From positions 6,626,476-6,690,475 of the forward strand of contig CM060121.1 of NCBI GenBank assembly GCA_030522415.1: a stretch of DNA of 64,000 nucleotides. Reading direction: 5' to 3'. The position numbers were made by a program, and so were the translations under genes. Of the stretch, positions 12,393 through 24,210 are shown one piece after another; within the stretch, counting starts at the first letter, position 1, and every line of letters starts with the position of its first letter. The notes below the pieces were generated by a model. The model saw only the letters and a program-made list of their open reading frames with translations. It made no database searches and was not told the origin of the DNA. This DNA is from Channallabes apus. Taxonomy: Eukaryota; Chordata; Actinopteri; Siluriformes; Clariidae.

Positions 12393-15300
12393 CTGAACTC
12401 AGAAAAACACACACACACACACAATAAAATTTAATTGTCAATTTTCTTGCTAGTACCAGTGACCTGAAAAATATGTTTACCATAATAACATAATACTGTA
12501 GCTGAACCACCCCGACCTCTGAAGGTGTGCTATGGTGCTGCACCAAGCTGTTAGCTGTACTGTAGATCCTTTAAGTCCTGTAAGTTGCAAGGTGGAGCCA
12601 TGGTTCAGACTTGGCACATCCCACATTCCCCCATCAGACTGAGATCTGGGTAATTTGGAGGCCAAGACTATACCTCAAACTCTTTGTCACGTTTCTCACA
12701 CCATTCCTAAATTATTTAACAGTACACCAGTACAACAGTCATTGTTCTGCTAAAAGAGGCCACTGCCAGGGAATACTTGGTCTGTAACTATTTTTGGTAG
12801 ATGTTAGTGTCATTGAATGAATGTGTCATTTCAACATACAGTACACATGAACAAAGCCCACATACATGTCTTCCTGCAACACAGATCGACCTTTTACTTT
12901 TTTTTTTAAAAAAACTGTAATTTCACAGAATTTTGTTTTGTGTGACATTATTTTATAAAAGATTTCTATATAAAAGATTTTGAATATTTCAGTAATTTCA
13001 TCTTATTACAATCAATGGGAAAAGAGGATATAGAAATCTTTATAGAAATTCACCTTTACCACTTTAGTGCTGTTACTTCAGCGGTGAAAATACTTTCTAA
13101 ATAATATCTATTGGTGCAGGTGTTTGTTAACGTGAAGCAAGTGGCTTATTAGTACTGTAGATTATTGTAAAGTGGATTATTAAATCAATATTATTTTCTA
13201 AAACTGGTTTCTGGTCCTCTAATGTATGAAACGTAAAGATATCATTGACAGAACGAGTTCTGAGCAATGTACAGACAAATCCTTTCTTTTATTCATATAG
13301 ATTCCCTGTCAGCTAGCCTATTATTTGGCCCTTGTCAAAGTCGATCAAAGACCTTATGCTTGCCTATTTTATTACTTCCAAAACATCAACTATAGGGACA
13401 AAATGTCCACTTGCTGCCTAATACAGTATATCCCACCCACTTCTAGGCACAACTGTAACAAGATATTGTAGCTTTTTTATAAACTGTAGCTACTGTGACA
13501 AGGGCCAAATTATGATGGCCAGAGGACTGGGAATAACAGGCTGCAGTGGTCAGGACTTACCCAAAATGATCCAAGGTTAATGCTGGTTCCGACAGAAAGG
13601 TGTCAGAACACAGTGCATTGTCCCGCCCCCAATAAGCCACACCCCTCTGTTATTCCTGCTGTTATACCCCTATCTCAACTATGCGAGGACCGATGCGCGG
13701 AAAGATCTCGCGGTGAATCATGATGAAGCGTACTTACGATCGGGGTGAGATCGGGGTATTAGTAGTTAACAGATTATGGGACAAATTTGCATGAGTGATG
13801 ATGGTAGAATAATTATAAAAGGTCTTGACTAAAGCAACATGCATGAGGAATCACAAAGGAGTTTTCATTTTCTGCAATGGAGATGTAACTAGTTACTTTT
13901 ATCAGAAAGTAACGCTGTAATGTAACTGATTACTTTTTAATGACAATAATTTTGTAATGTAATTAGTTACTTTAAAAAGTAACGTCCCCCAACATTGGTG
14001 GTCATAATGTTATTCACGTCACCTATCAGTGCTTTTATTGTTATGACTTCTCATTGTAATGCGTCTTTTTAATCACTCTCTCTCTCTCTCTATTGCACAA
14101 TACAGTACCAGTCAAAAGTTTAACACACATTTTAAATCAATGTTTTCTGTTAAGTGATTTATTTTCGACACACATATTTAAACAATACTGGACATTTCAA
14201 AACTATGAAATAAAACATACTAATTAATTAACAACAACAGTTCGTTGTTATTTTAAGGCATGAAGATCAGCTGCTCTGGATCAGTTCTCGAAAGAACAGT
14301 ATCAAGTGCATTCGCAAAACCCATCAAGCACCATGATGAAACTGGCTCTCAGGACCAGAATGCACAGAATAACTTACCTTGATTTTAATTTTCTTGCTCA
14401 TGTAGATGGTTTTCACAGTATACTTAACAGCTGGACAGACTTCTTCACCCATGGTCATGATAACAGCTTGAGGGATTCCTGCAATTAAGATAAAAAAAAG
14501 ACTTTCTATTAACCAACCTTGTATTATGAGTGAAACATTTGAGGTTCAAGTAGAAAAATTGCAACAGTGACATCATGTCTTATAGCAAGTACTGTAAACG
14601 ATAAACACTAGATAATAATAATCTGATATTTAAAAAATCTCCCTCTTATATCAAGTTCATGTCATTAATCTTATTCTCACGGCAATCATCACATCAAGAT
14701 GATTGACCTGTTTGAAGGTATTGAATGAATTGTACTGCAGTATGTATTATGGATTTGTGGAAAGTGGTTTGTGCCACTGTATTATATTTTATCATTTACC
14801 AAGTTCTCTTGCTTCATCTAAACACGCCTTCATCTTGTCAATGGTAGCCTGAGGCATTTGAGAGATAGTGTTTGCTGACACAACACAGACCACACAATGT
14901 GTTTTTTCTCTGTTTGAGGGGGTACTGATGTATCTTGGGTCATTTGGAGACAGTGGAGTGGTGCTATTAAACTGTAAATAGAGATCAAATATTGATTAGT
15001 AGGAAACATAACAGCACTGTTGAATTCTTGACAAAGATTGGTCAGAAGGTTGTGTAATTTATTTCTATATTCATATATATATATATGTCAATTTAACTTG
15101 CTGTTACCCACCTTATAATTATTTGGCAAATGCCCATGCAGTGCATTTGTCAAATCAAAAGGATGAACATTTTGTGCCTCTTGTTCCACAAGAGGCATAA
15201 TTCCCATAAAATCAAACATAGTGATTTTCAAAGTTGCAGAGGGAACTTTGATTTCATAGCCTTTGTACTAAAGTGAGAAACACAAAAACACATGTCATCT

Positions 15301-17338
15301 TGATGGTTTTTCTCCTCCTAGAAAGCATTATACTTCCTGTGCATTAAGTGGCATAAACCCCTTTCCACAAATCCATAATACATAATGCAGTACAATTCAT
15401 TCAATACATTCAAACAGGTCAATGTGATGATTGCCGTGAGAATAAGATTAATGACATGAACTTGATATCAGATTATTATTATCTTGTGTTTATCCTACTT
15501 CTTTACTTTTTTTTTAAGTAAAAAAATGTAAGAATCAACCACTTTTAAACATGTAGGCTAGAAAATTGTTCCTCATATTTTTTCTACCAAAGTCACATTT
15601 GCACATAATTAAAGGGAGGGCATTAAATATAACACTTTGTGCAGGAATCCAAAAATGTGCAAAGTAAAACAAACAAGAAAGGGAAACATACTGTATTTGA
15701 AAGCAGCAATGAAGGGAACACATTTTTTTTTTCACAAGTCCTCCCAAGCTACAAATTAACTGAAAACTTATTTGTCATTGATGTGGAAAAAGTGCTTTGA
15801 AGTTTCTGTCATTGGATAGATCCTTACACTGGGTTACTAAATAAGTACCATCATCTGTTCCACAACCTAGATACCAGAACAGAAAAGAGTCTAGAGGCAT
15901 GCCTTTCTCGATCCATGAGAGATGGTGGGATCAGTCGAGCAGTGCTGGAGGATCGGTGAGAATGTGGTGCGATGCATGGGGTGATTAGAGCTGATAGGTA
16001 AGTGGGTGCTGGGCCATTTTTAGCTTTGTAGGCAAGCATCAGGATTTTTTATTTAATACGGGCAGCTACAGGAAGCCAGTGCAGGGAGACGAGAAGTGGG
16101 GTGTGGTGGTGTGGGAGAACTTGGGAATGTTAAAAACAAGACGTGCAGAGGACAAATGGTGGACAGACGCAGACCTGCCAGGACCGAGTTGTAGTAGTCC
16201 AGTCTTGAAATAACAAGGGACAGAATAAGCAGCTGAAATATACATATGTGCCAAGTAAGAGACAGTACATAAATGCTGAGATATGCCCTCACTTCCGGCA
16301 ACTTTAATATTGAATTTGTCTCGCTAATGAGTATGAGGTTGATAGTGGTTGATTCTGGATAAAAGAATTCTGGAGAGATTGGGAGTAACAGTGATTCATA
16401 TTTATAAAAGTTATTTATTTATTAATTCATTCTTATGTACAATAACATCACTTTTCAAACATAACATGATTAAAATTAATATACTTACTTTTGTTGTGCA
16501 ACTCGTACAAGATCCTGATGGGGCTGTTTGCACTTTGGCAAGAACCCGTTTTTCGAAGACACTGTTCAGGGAATTTATAAAGCTGGACTTCCCAGCTCCA
16601 ACAGCTCCATAAAACAGGATCCGAAGATGACTGATATCTGGATTACTTGGATTAAGATTTTTCACACTCTCTTCTATCTGCTGTTTACTGTGGCATGAGA
16701 AATTACAAATGGGAGTCAAAATTGCAATATCTTGACTTTACTTGGTGGTAACATCGGTTACTCTAGAATTTAACTTCATTATGCCAATTTATAAACGCAC
16801 AGGTTCCCAAATGTGCTCTCTAATGGAAAATACATAGAACCATTTTCAGATTTTTGTATATCAGACAAATTACAGTGGTGTGAAAAAGTTTGCCTGCTTA
16901 GTGGTTTCTTATTTTTTTGCATGTTTGACACACTCTAATGTTTCAGATCATCAAACAAATTTAACCATTAGTCAAAGATAACACAAATAAACTTAGAGTG
17001 AGCCCTGAGAGTGACGTCATCGAGTAGCGCGACCATATATAAACCGGAGAGAGACACAGGAAAGAGGTTGTGATTTTGGCGTTTTGATATTTGGTTGTGT
17101 ATTCTGCTTTTGACTTTTTGCCTCCCATTGACTTTGATTATTGCTTTGTCCCTTTGGTTTGGTTGGTCTTTGTATATATTTGTAGATAATTTCATTGTTT
17201 TTGGTTTAGGGAGTCCGGGAAGGTACCTGTATTTTTGTTTGCGTATTTTTTTGCAGACAATCTAGCTACTAAACAAAATTACCATTTTGTTTATTATTTT
17301 GGCCTGGGTCCATCCTGAATCTGATCCTCCTACTACTG

Positions 17339-17399
<61 letters not shown>

Positions 17400-20300
17400 C
17401 AAACCTCATTATTTCATCAGTTAATGATTGGATCTAGTTCTTTCTGCCATATACCACCATTTCCATACAGTTTAAAATAGAACCCTGAACCATTCTTTTG
17501 CTCTATGACCCTAGACTGGGACGTAACACCATATTTAAGTGACCACTTTGATTTTCAAGCACAAGAAAGACAACAGCTTTATTATGCAAAGGTGTTCCTT
17601 CAGTTAAAAACAACTAGTTTGAGATTTATATCTGCTCATCTTTTTTGAACTACGCTAGAATGCCGCATCCCACCCCGGCTGTTAAAAAAAAAAAAAAAAA
17701 AGTAACTCGGTAACTTTTACTCTGAGTAAATTTTTTAATGAGCTACTTTTTACTTTCACTTGAGTAGATTTTTATAATGGTAACTTTACTTGTACTTAAG
17801 TAAAATTTCACTGAAGTAAGTATTTCTAAAATTGTATTACTCTTTCCACCTCTGGTTACACATATATTGAAATCCTCGATAATACATTGCAAATATACTA
17901 ACAAAAAGTTGTGCCATCAGTTAATATATAAAAAGTATACCAACATCATGCTTTTACCAAATTTTGGAATTAAACTTATACTTTAATATAATTGTATTAT
18001 AGTACACTTTCCAAAAATATATTATTGGAAAATATACTTTAAGTGAAAGGTTGGTCTAATTACCAAAGTATACTTATTTAAACTTGTTTTTCTATTCTAT
18101 TTAATGGTTTTTGTTAGGTAATTTGTCATTAAGCACATACTTTAAGCTATAAAATGTATTGTCAATTGTGTTATTGCTTATCTTATGTACTATGCTTGTG
18201 GTATAATGGCTCCGTAGCTCTCGGCCTGTTTTCAGTCTCTGTGTAACAGAATCAACACACCAGGTTTAAACTAATACTGTAGCTGTAGATTCTAATACTA
18301 ATGTCTGTCTGTGTTCACACAACAGTTTAAATTTTAGTCTGTGTGTTTGTGAGACAACCTGACTTTTGTTGAACACAAACTATAGTAGTGCTTTTGCATA
18401 ACCTTGTGCAAATTAAATCTGTTGAACTCATGAATAAAATCTGCCTCATAATTACTGATGTAATGTGTTTCAAAAACATGTTATAGTGTAGAAAATACAT
18501 TTAGCATTTGTAAATTATCCTAAACATCTTTAGTGTACTGGTAACACATTTGCAATACTGTAGTATAGAAGGTTTTATGTACTGTATGATACTAAAAAAG
18601 TACACTTTGTGGTTAATACAAATATACTTTATTGTATTTGTAATTGTCCAGAAGTATAACAGCATGCTACTTCCTGCAATAAGAATATACTCGTAGTATA
18701 TTAATCATGTATTTGTAATACAGCAAAAATAGCTGTAATGTACGTATAATACATTAAATAAATACTAAATCAATAGTATTAATTACTGTCAGGTATGTAC
18801 ATTAGTACACACACAGCCATATACTTTAAGTGTACTAAGTATACTTAAAGTTGTTCCACTTTAGCACACAAAAGTATACTTAATACACTTAAAATTGTGC
18901 TTTTGTACAATTTAATTACACTTAGTACAAAATTAGTTGTTCCAAAATAGCAAACTTCAAGTATACTAGTCATTAGTCTGGCAGCAAGTACATTTAAGTA
19001 TGCTTTGGCACGCTAGGATTTAATATACTTAGCATACTTTTTTTTTTTTTTTTTTTACTAGGGAAGCGTTTTCAATAACTTGCAATAAATCTGTTATAGC
19101 ACTGTGGGGGAATTTGGGCCCACTTGTCTTTCTAGAATTATGGTAATTCAACCACATGGGAGGGTTTTCAAGCATGAACCGCCATGTGGTCATGCCACAG
19201 CATCCCAGTTGGATTCAGGTCAGAACTTTGACTAGGCCACGGCTGGGATCGGAGGCCCAAACGCAGTCCTCTCTGTGGCCTTTACCACTTTGGCGGCGGG
19301 GATGCGAAGGCGAGCTCTTCACAGAAGTGAAGGTGCTGGGGGAGCTTGCGCAGCTCGATCACGCGCTGCCCTCTCACGGAGATCAAAGGGGCGGCATTCC
19401 CCCTTTTTAAAGTCTCTGGGGCGCATCACATTACCCCGGTCGTGTGCCACTATCTTTTAAAACATCCACTGCGTAGCAAAATCCAGCTTCCCAACAAACA
19501 GACCCGAGCTACACTCCCTGCTGTGTTTTATAGCGCAGGTAGAAGCCCGGGATGATTAGCGGCGATAGCTCACCAGACGTACCTGATTCCGCGACCCTGC
19601 TCGTTCACATACCTATGGGGGGGGGGGGTGCCTAACTAGTGAGCAATAGTAGAATTGGGTGCACGCCCCTCACTGGCTCACGCCGTGACATATGGCAGAA
19701 TTCAAAGACAAAAACCACTGCTGAGTAAAACTAACAAAGGCTCGTCTCAGTTTTGCCAGAAAACATCTTGATGATCCCCAAGACTTTTGGGAAAATACTC
19801 TGTGGACTGACGAGACTAAAGTTTAACTTTTTGGAAGGTGTGTGTCCCATAATGTGTGGTGTAAAAGTAACTCCAATTTTCAGAAACATCAAAAACATCA
19901 TACCAACAGTAAAATATGGTGGTGGTAGTGTGACGTTCTGGGGCTGTTCAGCTTCTTTAGGACCTGGAAGACTTTCTATGATAAATAGAACTATGAATTC
20001 TGCTTTGTACTAAAATTTCCCTAAAGGAAAATGTCTGGTCATCTGTTTGTGACCCTCAAGCTATAGCAAACTTGGGTTCTGCAGCAGGACAATGATCCAA
20101 AGCATACCAGCAAGTCCATATTTGAATGGCTGAAGAAAAACAAAATGAAGACTTTGGAGCCGGGAAAGCCGTCCAGCCGACGGACTTCCAGGAGAGACTC
20201 CCACCTGAGGCCGCTCTCAGAGAGAGCTGGGAGGGGCCGGTCTTGGCTCGTGTTCAGTGGGAGAGGTCGCCGTCATTGGAGCGTGCAGGAGCGCTACCTC

Positions 20301-22660
20301 TGCGTGCTCCAAAGTCGCCGCTCTGTCCACCGTCACCACTCACCAGCCTGTGCTCACATGCCAGCGGGGCAACTGCCAACCAGACCTGCACGTGCATCAA
20401 ATTCTCGTCCCTTTCTTTCAGTCCTCCCTCCTTTAGCCCTTTCCTTCCCCATTTTTCCTTAAATAAATTACCCTTTTTCTTGTAAGACCTCGCCTTGTGT
20501 CCGTGCTTCATGGTGCCGCCCGTGCACATAGGGTAGAACCCGTTACAAATGCAAACCATTTTTGCCCAGTATACTTCACTTTATCAGGCAGGACCTATGT
20601 AAGTGATTTCTTGATTTCGAACAGGTGTGGCAGTAATCAGGCCTGGGTGTGGTTTGAGAAATTGAACTCGGGTGCGATAAACCAGGGTTAAGTTAAGTTT
20701 TAACAGGTGGGGGCAAACACTTTTTCACACAGGGCTATGTAGTTTTGGATTTTGTTTTCCCTTAATAATAAAAACCTTCATTTAAAAACTGCATGGTGTG
20801 TTTATTTGTGTTATCTTTGAATAATATTTAAATTTGTTTGATGATCTGAAAGTGTAATGGAAAAAACATGCACAAAAAAGTAAGAAATCAGTAAGGAGGA
20901 AAACACTTTCTCAGACTTAGAACCACCAACAACCGTTTTTAACACGTTCTAGGTCAATTTGGAGACTGGCATTTTTTCACCCTGTGAGCAGTACGTGTTA
21001 GCTACAGTATCTTGTTCCTTTTATCAATCTTTCAACCAAGACACTAAGGTAATTAAAAATCCCAACAATACCTTGTCACTAACAGTAATTTAGTGAACCT
21101 TTGCTTGATGCACAGAATAGAAAATGGTTGACAAATAGTGCATGGAAACAGATGGGATAAAGTTCACATCAATAAAGTAAACTTGCACAGTGTACCTAAA
21201 GAAATATACAGTACCGTGAAAAGGTAAGGTATATATTTTTTGCACATTTGTCACACTTTATTTGATTATGATTTTGATCTACGGGTACATTTTTGGGGAC
21301 GTAAAATAGAACATTTGTTGACCATAACAGTATACTGAAGATAAAAGGTTTAGTACACCTTCCACTATTTATTAATTATAAAGTAATATAAATAATAAAT
21401 ATACGCACAGCGTATATTTGCTTGAACCAGCCATGGTTGCTATGTTTACATGTGTCAAACAGCCGCTTCTGTGCAGCCTTTGTGTAATCACATCTTACAT
21501 GAACTTTCCAAGGGGGTTGGTATTATATTATGTTGTCATTGGGAATGTTTCTATATTGGCTACAAGAACCAACATGTTTCATTGAGCTGCTGTCAATTGT
21601 AAGTGGCTGTATACAGTACATGGTCACTGCAGAAAAATTATTAAACTGCCAATGAAATAAAAGAAAAGAACTGATTACCAAAGTTGAATCCATACTTACT
21701 CCCAATTTACTGGTCTCCAGGGTGTAGAAAACACTATGAAGAAAAGGCAGATCTTAAGACATTAAAAATATTTAATGTAATTTGATTAAATATAGCATTT
21801 GACTGCATATCATACTGTATATGACAAATAAAATTTGAATTTGAATCATATGATCATAAGTTTTTTAAGCCATTGAAAACAAAAATTTATTAAAAATTAT
21901 ATTCTGAATGCTGAAGACATACTATTTAAATCATATACAGTAGGTTCACATTTTACCATGCATTTATTGTATCAGATATATCATCAGGGGAAATCATTTT
22001 GATTCATACACATTCACATTTCACACGCTGTAAACTAGTTTCTTTTGATTGTGTAAAGCTGCTTGCGATACTTTAAATAATGTTTAAATAGCATTGATTT
22101 CTGTATTGTGTTATATATTTATACTAGTAACTGGTGTTAAAAAATTCTCTCTACATTAATGAGCCAATGTATTACTATGTGGGTTGCTTATGTAGATTGA
22201 CACCACATTCAGGCTGTACCCTGCCTAGTGCCCTAAGTACCCTAAGACACCCCTGAGTACCCCGCCACCCTGAACAGGATAAGCAATACAAAGAATTAGT
22301 GAGATAGTCACTTGGCTTGACATGTCCAGGTTCTTTTCTGAAACATTTTATTTTCTATACTACTGTAGGTGTCTAAAGGGAGAGACTTACCTTCATCACC
22401 ATACCACAATTCATACAATTTGTTTCTTATGTAATCCATCACTATAGCAAAATAAAATCAAAACTTGTTTGTTATTGTTTGAGAATGGCATTTATATATT
22501 TTTATGCCACTATGCATATAGAATTAATTTTTTCTTTTAAATTATGTTAATCTTAAGATCTGACAAGATAACATCTGAACATGCTGTATTTATACTTTTC
22601 CTAAATGCAATTATTATACTGTACTTTAAAATAAAAAAGCAGAAACATACCAAAGGACAT
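12228..22660 (-). CDS. Interferon-induced protein 44-like GTPase (spliced, 8 coding segments)
   Basis: A host gene related to IFI44/IFI44L, an interferon-induced cytoplasmic family with a GTPase-like fold. Coding segments, 5' to 3': 22660-22651, 22441-22391, 21733-21700, 16687-16489, 15267-15112, 14971-14800, 14478-14378, 12392-12228. All junctions are GT-AG and phases agree: 888 nt, 295 residues plus stop. Residues 22-32 read FSTPWRPVNWD, the usual lead-in. The P-loop is GAVGAGKS at 59-66, and DFMG at 117-120 is the DxxG motif. The usual (T/N)KxD base-recognition motif is replaced by TMGE near 216-219. The last exon has MKECSDKLQVPMTCIFAVKN, typical of the family. The ATG at 22660 was chosen because a stop lies just upstream in frame; the ATG at 22439 is a second option. 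No stop or frameshift was seen, so it may be functional. Confidence 0.9.
12480..12850 (-). mobile_element. DNA-transposon relic in IFI44-like intron
   Basis: Contains words such as 'gagatctgggtaatttggagg' and 'aaagaggccactgccagggaat' in modified form, part of a common fish Tc1/IS630-like repeat read in antisense. A piece of what seems the same family is at 13490-13580. It is decayed and non-coding. Confidence 0.55.
13318..13513. repeat. Inverted repeat with cttgtca arms
   Basis: The arm attatttggcccttgtca near 13321 and its inverse tgacaagggccaaattat near 13497 enclose about 160 bp. It probably marks the terminal repeats of the same transposon family as 12480-12850. Within the IFI44-like intron. 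Confidence 0.6.
13870..13999 (-). mobile_element. hAT-type MITE terminal fragment
   Basis: Repeated tagttac/agtaac words ending in 'acgtcccccaacattgg' are typical of the end of a fish hAT MITE. Only one end is present. Confidence 0.5.
14102..14250 (+). mobile_element. Tc1-like terminal repeat fragment
   Basis: Starts tacagtaccagtcaaaagtt, the usual end of one fish Tc1 family, and continues as terminal-repeat sequence. Single end only. Confidence 0.6.
14378..14478 (-). CDS. IFI44-like gene, seventh coding exon
   Basis: 101 nt, between acceptor ttaattgcag and donor gtaagtta. It encodes IPQAVIMTMGEEVCPAVKYT and then KSK-like basic residues. The usual base-recognition motif position is TMGE here. 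Confidence 0.88.
14600..14779. repeat. Left arm of inverted duplication around two IFI44-like exons
   Basis: About 180 bp whose reverse complement is found at 15347-15494 with very few changes, apart from two short indels. The two exons at 14800-14971 and 15112-15267 lie in between. Confidence 0.85.
14800..14971 (-). CDS. IFI44-like gene, sixth coding exon
   Basis: 172 nt with acceptor tatttacag and donor gtaaatga. It encodes FNSTTPLSPNDPRYISTPSN and the HCVVCVVSANTI strand of the GTPase-like core. Confidence 0.88.
15112..15267 (-). CDS. IFI44-like gene, fifth coding exon
   Basis: 156 nt with acceptor ctcactttag and donor gtgggtaa. It carries ITMFDFMGIMP, the DxxG (G3) motif, and HPFDLTNALHGHLPNNYK, a family signature. 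Confidence 0.9.
15347..15494. repeat. Right arm of inverted duplication around two IFI44-like exons
   Basis: Reverse complement of 14600-14779. The two arms are 570 bp apart and could pair in the pre-mRNA or promote inversion. Confidence 0.85.
15845..16300 (-). mobile_element. L2-type LINE relic, C-terminal region
   Basis: Minus-strand frames read SLVISRLDYYNSVLAGL and MLAYKAKNGPAPTYLSALIT, the end of an L2-clade reverse transcriptase protein. They are in different frames and carry stops. It lies in an IFI44-like intron. Confidence 0.75.
16489..16687 (-). CDS. IFI44-like gene, fourth coding exon with P-loop
   Basis: 199 nt with acceptor atgccacag and donor gtaagtat. It encodes LRILFYGAVGAGKSSFINSL, the nucleotide-binding P-loop. 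An alternative acceptor 7 bases further in would create a stop, so this one was chosen. Confidence 0.92.
16993..17853 (+). mobile_element. 5'-truncated hAT element, paralog of 43511-48253
   Basis: Matches the non-inserted parts of the hAT at 43511-48253, from the tgacgtcatcga motif through to the terminal ctttccacctctg. The left terminus is missing, so no 8-bp duplication can be checked. A long (GT)n tract lies at 17338-17394, at the exact spot where the other copy took an LTR element. Confidence 0.85.
17004..17050 (+). promoter_or_regulatory. CRE-plus-TATA-like block within hAT
   Basis: tgacgtca (a palindromic CRE octamer) is followed about 20 bases later by tatataaa. The same arrangement is kept in the other hAT copy at 43836. 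Promoter activity is inferred from motifs only. Confidence 0.4.
17854..19068. repeat. Repeat rich in agtatactt words
   Basis: Many scattered copies of words like aagtatactta and gtatacttt occur, mostly between 18600 and 19040, in both orientations. It is probably a MITE or a decayed transposon of a kind that I cannot name. No coding frame. Confidence 0.45.
19069..19245 (-). mobile_element. Tc1-like relic (antisense)
   Basis: Words such as 'agcatgaaccgcc' and 'ttggattcaggtcagaactttgac' are antisense Tc1 transposase sequence. It is cut at the GC-rich segment that follows. Confidence 0.65.
19246..19690 (-). mobile_element. LTR-derived segment
   Basis: The minus strand begins TGTCACGGCGTGAGCC at 19690, like an LTR start, and has a TATA-like ctataaaaca near 19532. 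It is much more GC-rich than its surroundings. Reading it as the first part of an LTR explains this. No coding region follows. Confidence 0.5.
19700..20157 (+). pseudogene. Tc1-family transposase relic
   Basis: The sequence encodes, across frame changes and stops, the central and C-terminal catalytic domain of Tc1 transposase, with DDPQDFWENTLWTDETK, VKYGGGSV and WLKKNKMKTLE. It ends abruptly at 20157, where a GC-rich LTR-like segment begins. The last Glu region is missing. Confidence 0.8.
20158..20550 (+). mobile_element. LTR 3' part
   Basis: GC-rich sequence with a polyadenylation signal aataaa near 20462 and an end reading agaacccgttaca, an LTR-like terminus. The last 50 bases match 48769-48818 in the opposite orientation. 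Open frames here are by-products of the GC content. Confidence 0.5.
21210..21330 (+). mobile_element. Tc1-like terminal fragment
   Basis: Starts tacagtaccgtgaaaaggt and continues with 'gcacatttgtcacactttat', the terminal repeat of a fish Tc1 family. Single end. Confidence 0.5.
21700..21733 (-). CDS. IFI44-like gene, third coding segment (34 nt)
   Basis: Tiny exon with acceptor cttcatag and donor gtaagtat. It encodes FSTPWRPVNW, a segment that precedes the P-loop in IFI44-like proteins. Confidence 0.85.
21800..21846 (+). mobile_element. Very short CR1/Rex1-like LINE tail
   Basis: Reads 'atactgtatatgacaaata' followed by aaaatttgaatttgaat. This is the same tail as in the LINE copies ending near 40074, 56042 and 60107. 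Extreme 5' truncation. Confidence 0.6.
22391..22441 (-). CDS. IFI44-like gene, second coding segment
   Basis: 51 nt with acceptor tgctatag and donor gtaagtct. It encodes MDYIRNKLYELWYGDE, including a possible alternative start Met at 22439. Confidence 0.8.
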
Positions 22661-22698
22661 GTTTTACTGGCTGGATGCAAATTGTACAGTTGTAGAAT
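22651..22698 (-). other. IFI44-like gene, first visible exon
   Basis: 48 nt with acceptor gattttag and donor gtatgttt. It is mostly 5' untranslated, ending in ATGTCCTTTG, the chosen start. An in-frame stop TAA lies 3 bases before the ATG. The promoter and any earlier exon are not identified. Confidence 0.65.
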
Positions 22699-23069
22699 CT
22701 AAAATCAAACAATACTGATTAGCATGATTAGTACAGATTAATAAGACGTTTTTCTTCTCATTATTTAAATATATAATATCCCAAAAAATCCCCCCCAACA
22801 CACACACAAATACTGGAATGTCATGGCCTTTTAAAAAATTAATTTTTTTATTTTTATTTTATTTTTTTTACGCACTGAACATACTGTTTTAAGATTAAAA
22901 GATCAACATCAATCAGTAGATCATAATTTCAGGCTTCATTTCTCAATATGTAAATGTGTCTGGAACATAATATTTAAAACCATCTATTTTTGAAGGAGAT
23001 CAAAAATATATTTACAGGTGTGTCTCATTGCCCAGAGTTACAAAGTTACAACAAAATGTTGTTTAAATA

Positions 23070-23505
23070 AAGTGGCTTGCAAAAGTATTGGGCCCCCTTG
23101 AACTTTTCCACATTTTGTCGCATTACAGCCACAAACATGAATCAATTTTATTGGAATTCCACGTGAAAGACCAATACAAAAGTGGTGTACATGTGAGAAG
23201 TGGAACGAAAATCATACATGATTCCAAACATTTTTTACAAATAAATAACTGCAAAGTGGGGTGTGCGTAATTATTCAGCCCCCTTTGGTCAGAGTGCAGT
23301 CAGTTGCCCATAGACATTGCCTGATGAGTGCTAATGACTAAATAGAGTGCACCTGTGTGTAATCTAATGTCAATACAAATACAGCTGCTCTGTGACGGCC
23401 TCAGAGGTTGAGAGCAACAACACCATGAAGTCCAAACACACCAGACAGGTCAGGGATAAAGTTATTGAGAAATTTTACTTTAAAATTTAAAGCAGGCTTA
23501 GGCTA
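23070..23505 (+). mobile_element. Tc1-like element, left half (split by 23506-29215)
   Basis: Starts agtggcttgcaaaagtattg after TAA, with the same terminal repeat as 2140. It reads into the start of a transposase (ATGAAGTCCAAACACACC at about 23424) and stops in the middle of the N-terminal domain at TA (23504-23505). It resumes at 29216. Confidence 0.9.
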
Positions 23506-24210
23506 CACTGCAAAAAATGCCCTTCTTGAAACAAGCAAAAAATTTATTAAATCTAGTTAAAGTGTACCAAAATCAAGCAAAAAAAAAAATCTGCCAATGG
23601 GGTAAGCAAAAACTGACTTGGTAAGAATTCTTGAAAGTAGCATTAATATCTAGACAATAATAAATGCTACTACATCTTAAATCTAGACAAATTCTTAAAA
23701 CTAGGCATTTTAGCTCTTTATAAGAATTGAATAGTACATAAATTAGTGAAAACTGCATTAAAACTAGAATATTTGAACTTGCATCTAGGCACTAAATATA
23801 CGAGACAAACATGCTTAAACTGCAAGAGGTCTGCTCTCAAAAACAAGAAAAGAAAAAGTAATAAAATGAGGTATTTGACTTAAAGGGGACATACGGTGCT
23901 ACACGCACTTTTTCAAGCTGTTTGGACTGAAATGTGTGTTAGGAGTGTACACAACCACTCTACAATGATAAAGAGCCGCCCAGCGATTTTCTTTTAATTT
24001 ATTAAAGTAAGATGCCCCTTCTGAAATCAGGCCGATCTCAAAAGCCTGTCGGTGTGACGTCACACCGACAGAGGCCGCTCCCACTATAGTTGATTGACAC
24101 TGGTGTTTTAGCAAAGACCTGCCCCGAGTTAGAAGAAAGCTGTCGGCCATTGTTATTCTACGCTGGAGCAAAATGGCACCTACACAAATGTGGTGTGCAG
24201 TTTTTTGGTG

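Larger units (their letters stand above)
16873..20935. mobile_element. Tc1-like element with long arms, heavily invaded
   Basis: The left arm (16873-16992) begins CAGTGGTGTGAAAAAG after TA. The right arm (about 20700-20935) is its inverse, with matching words gatgatctgaaa and gttatctttga. An inner direct repeat reads gggcaaacactttttcacac near 20710. Between the arms lie a truncated hAT, LTR pieces and Tc1 transposase relics. All of this sits in the 5-kb intron of the IFI44-like gene. Confidence 0.65.

Noticed and set aside
20126..20559. GC-rich open frames of 100-119 codons on both strands
   Set aside because: Overlapping frames in a GC-rich LTR fragment with low-complexity translation; no domain.
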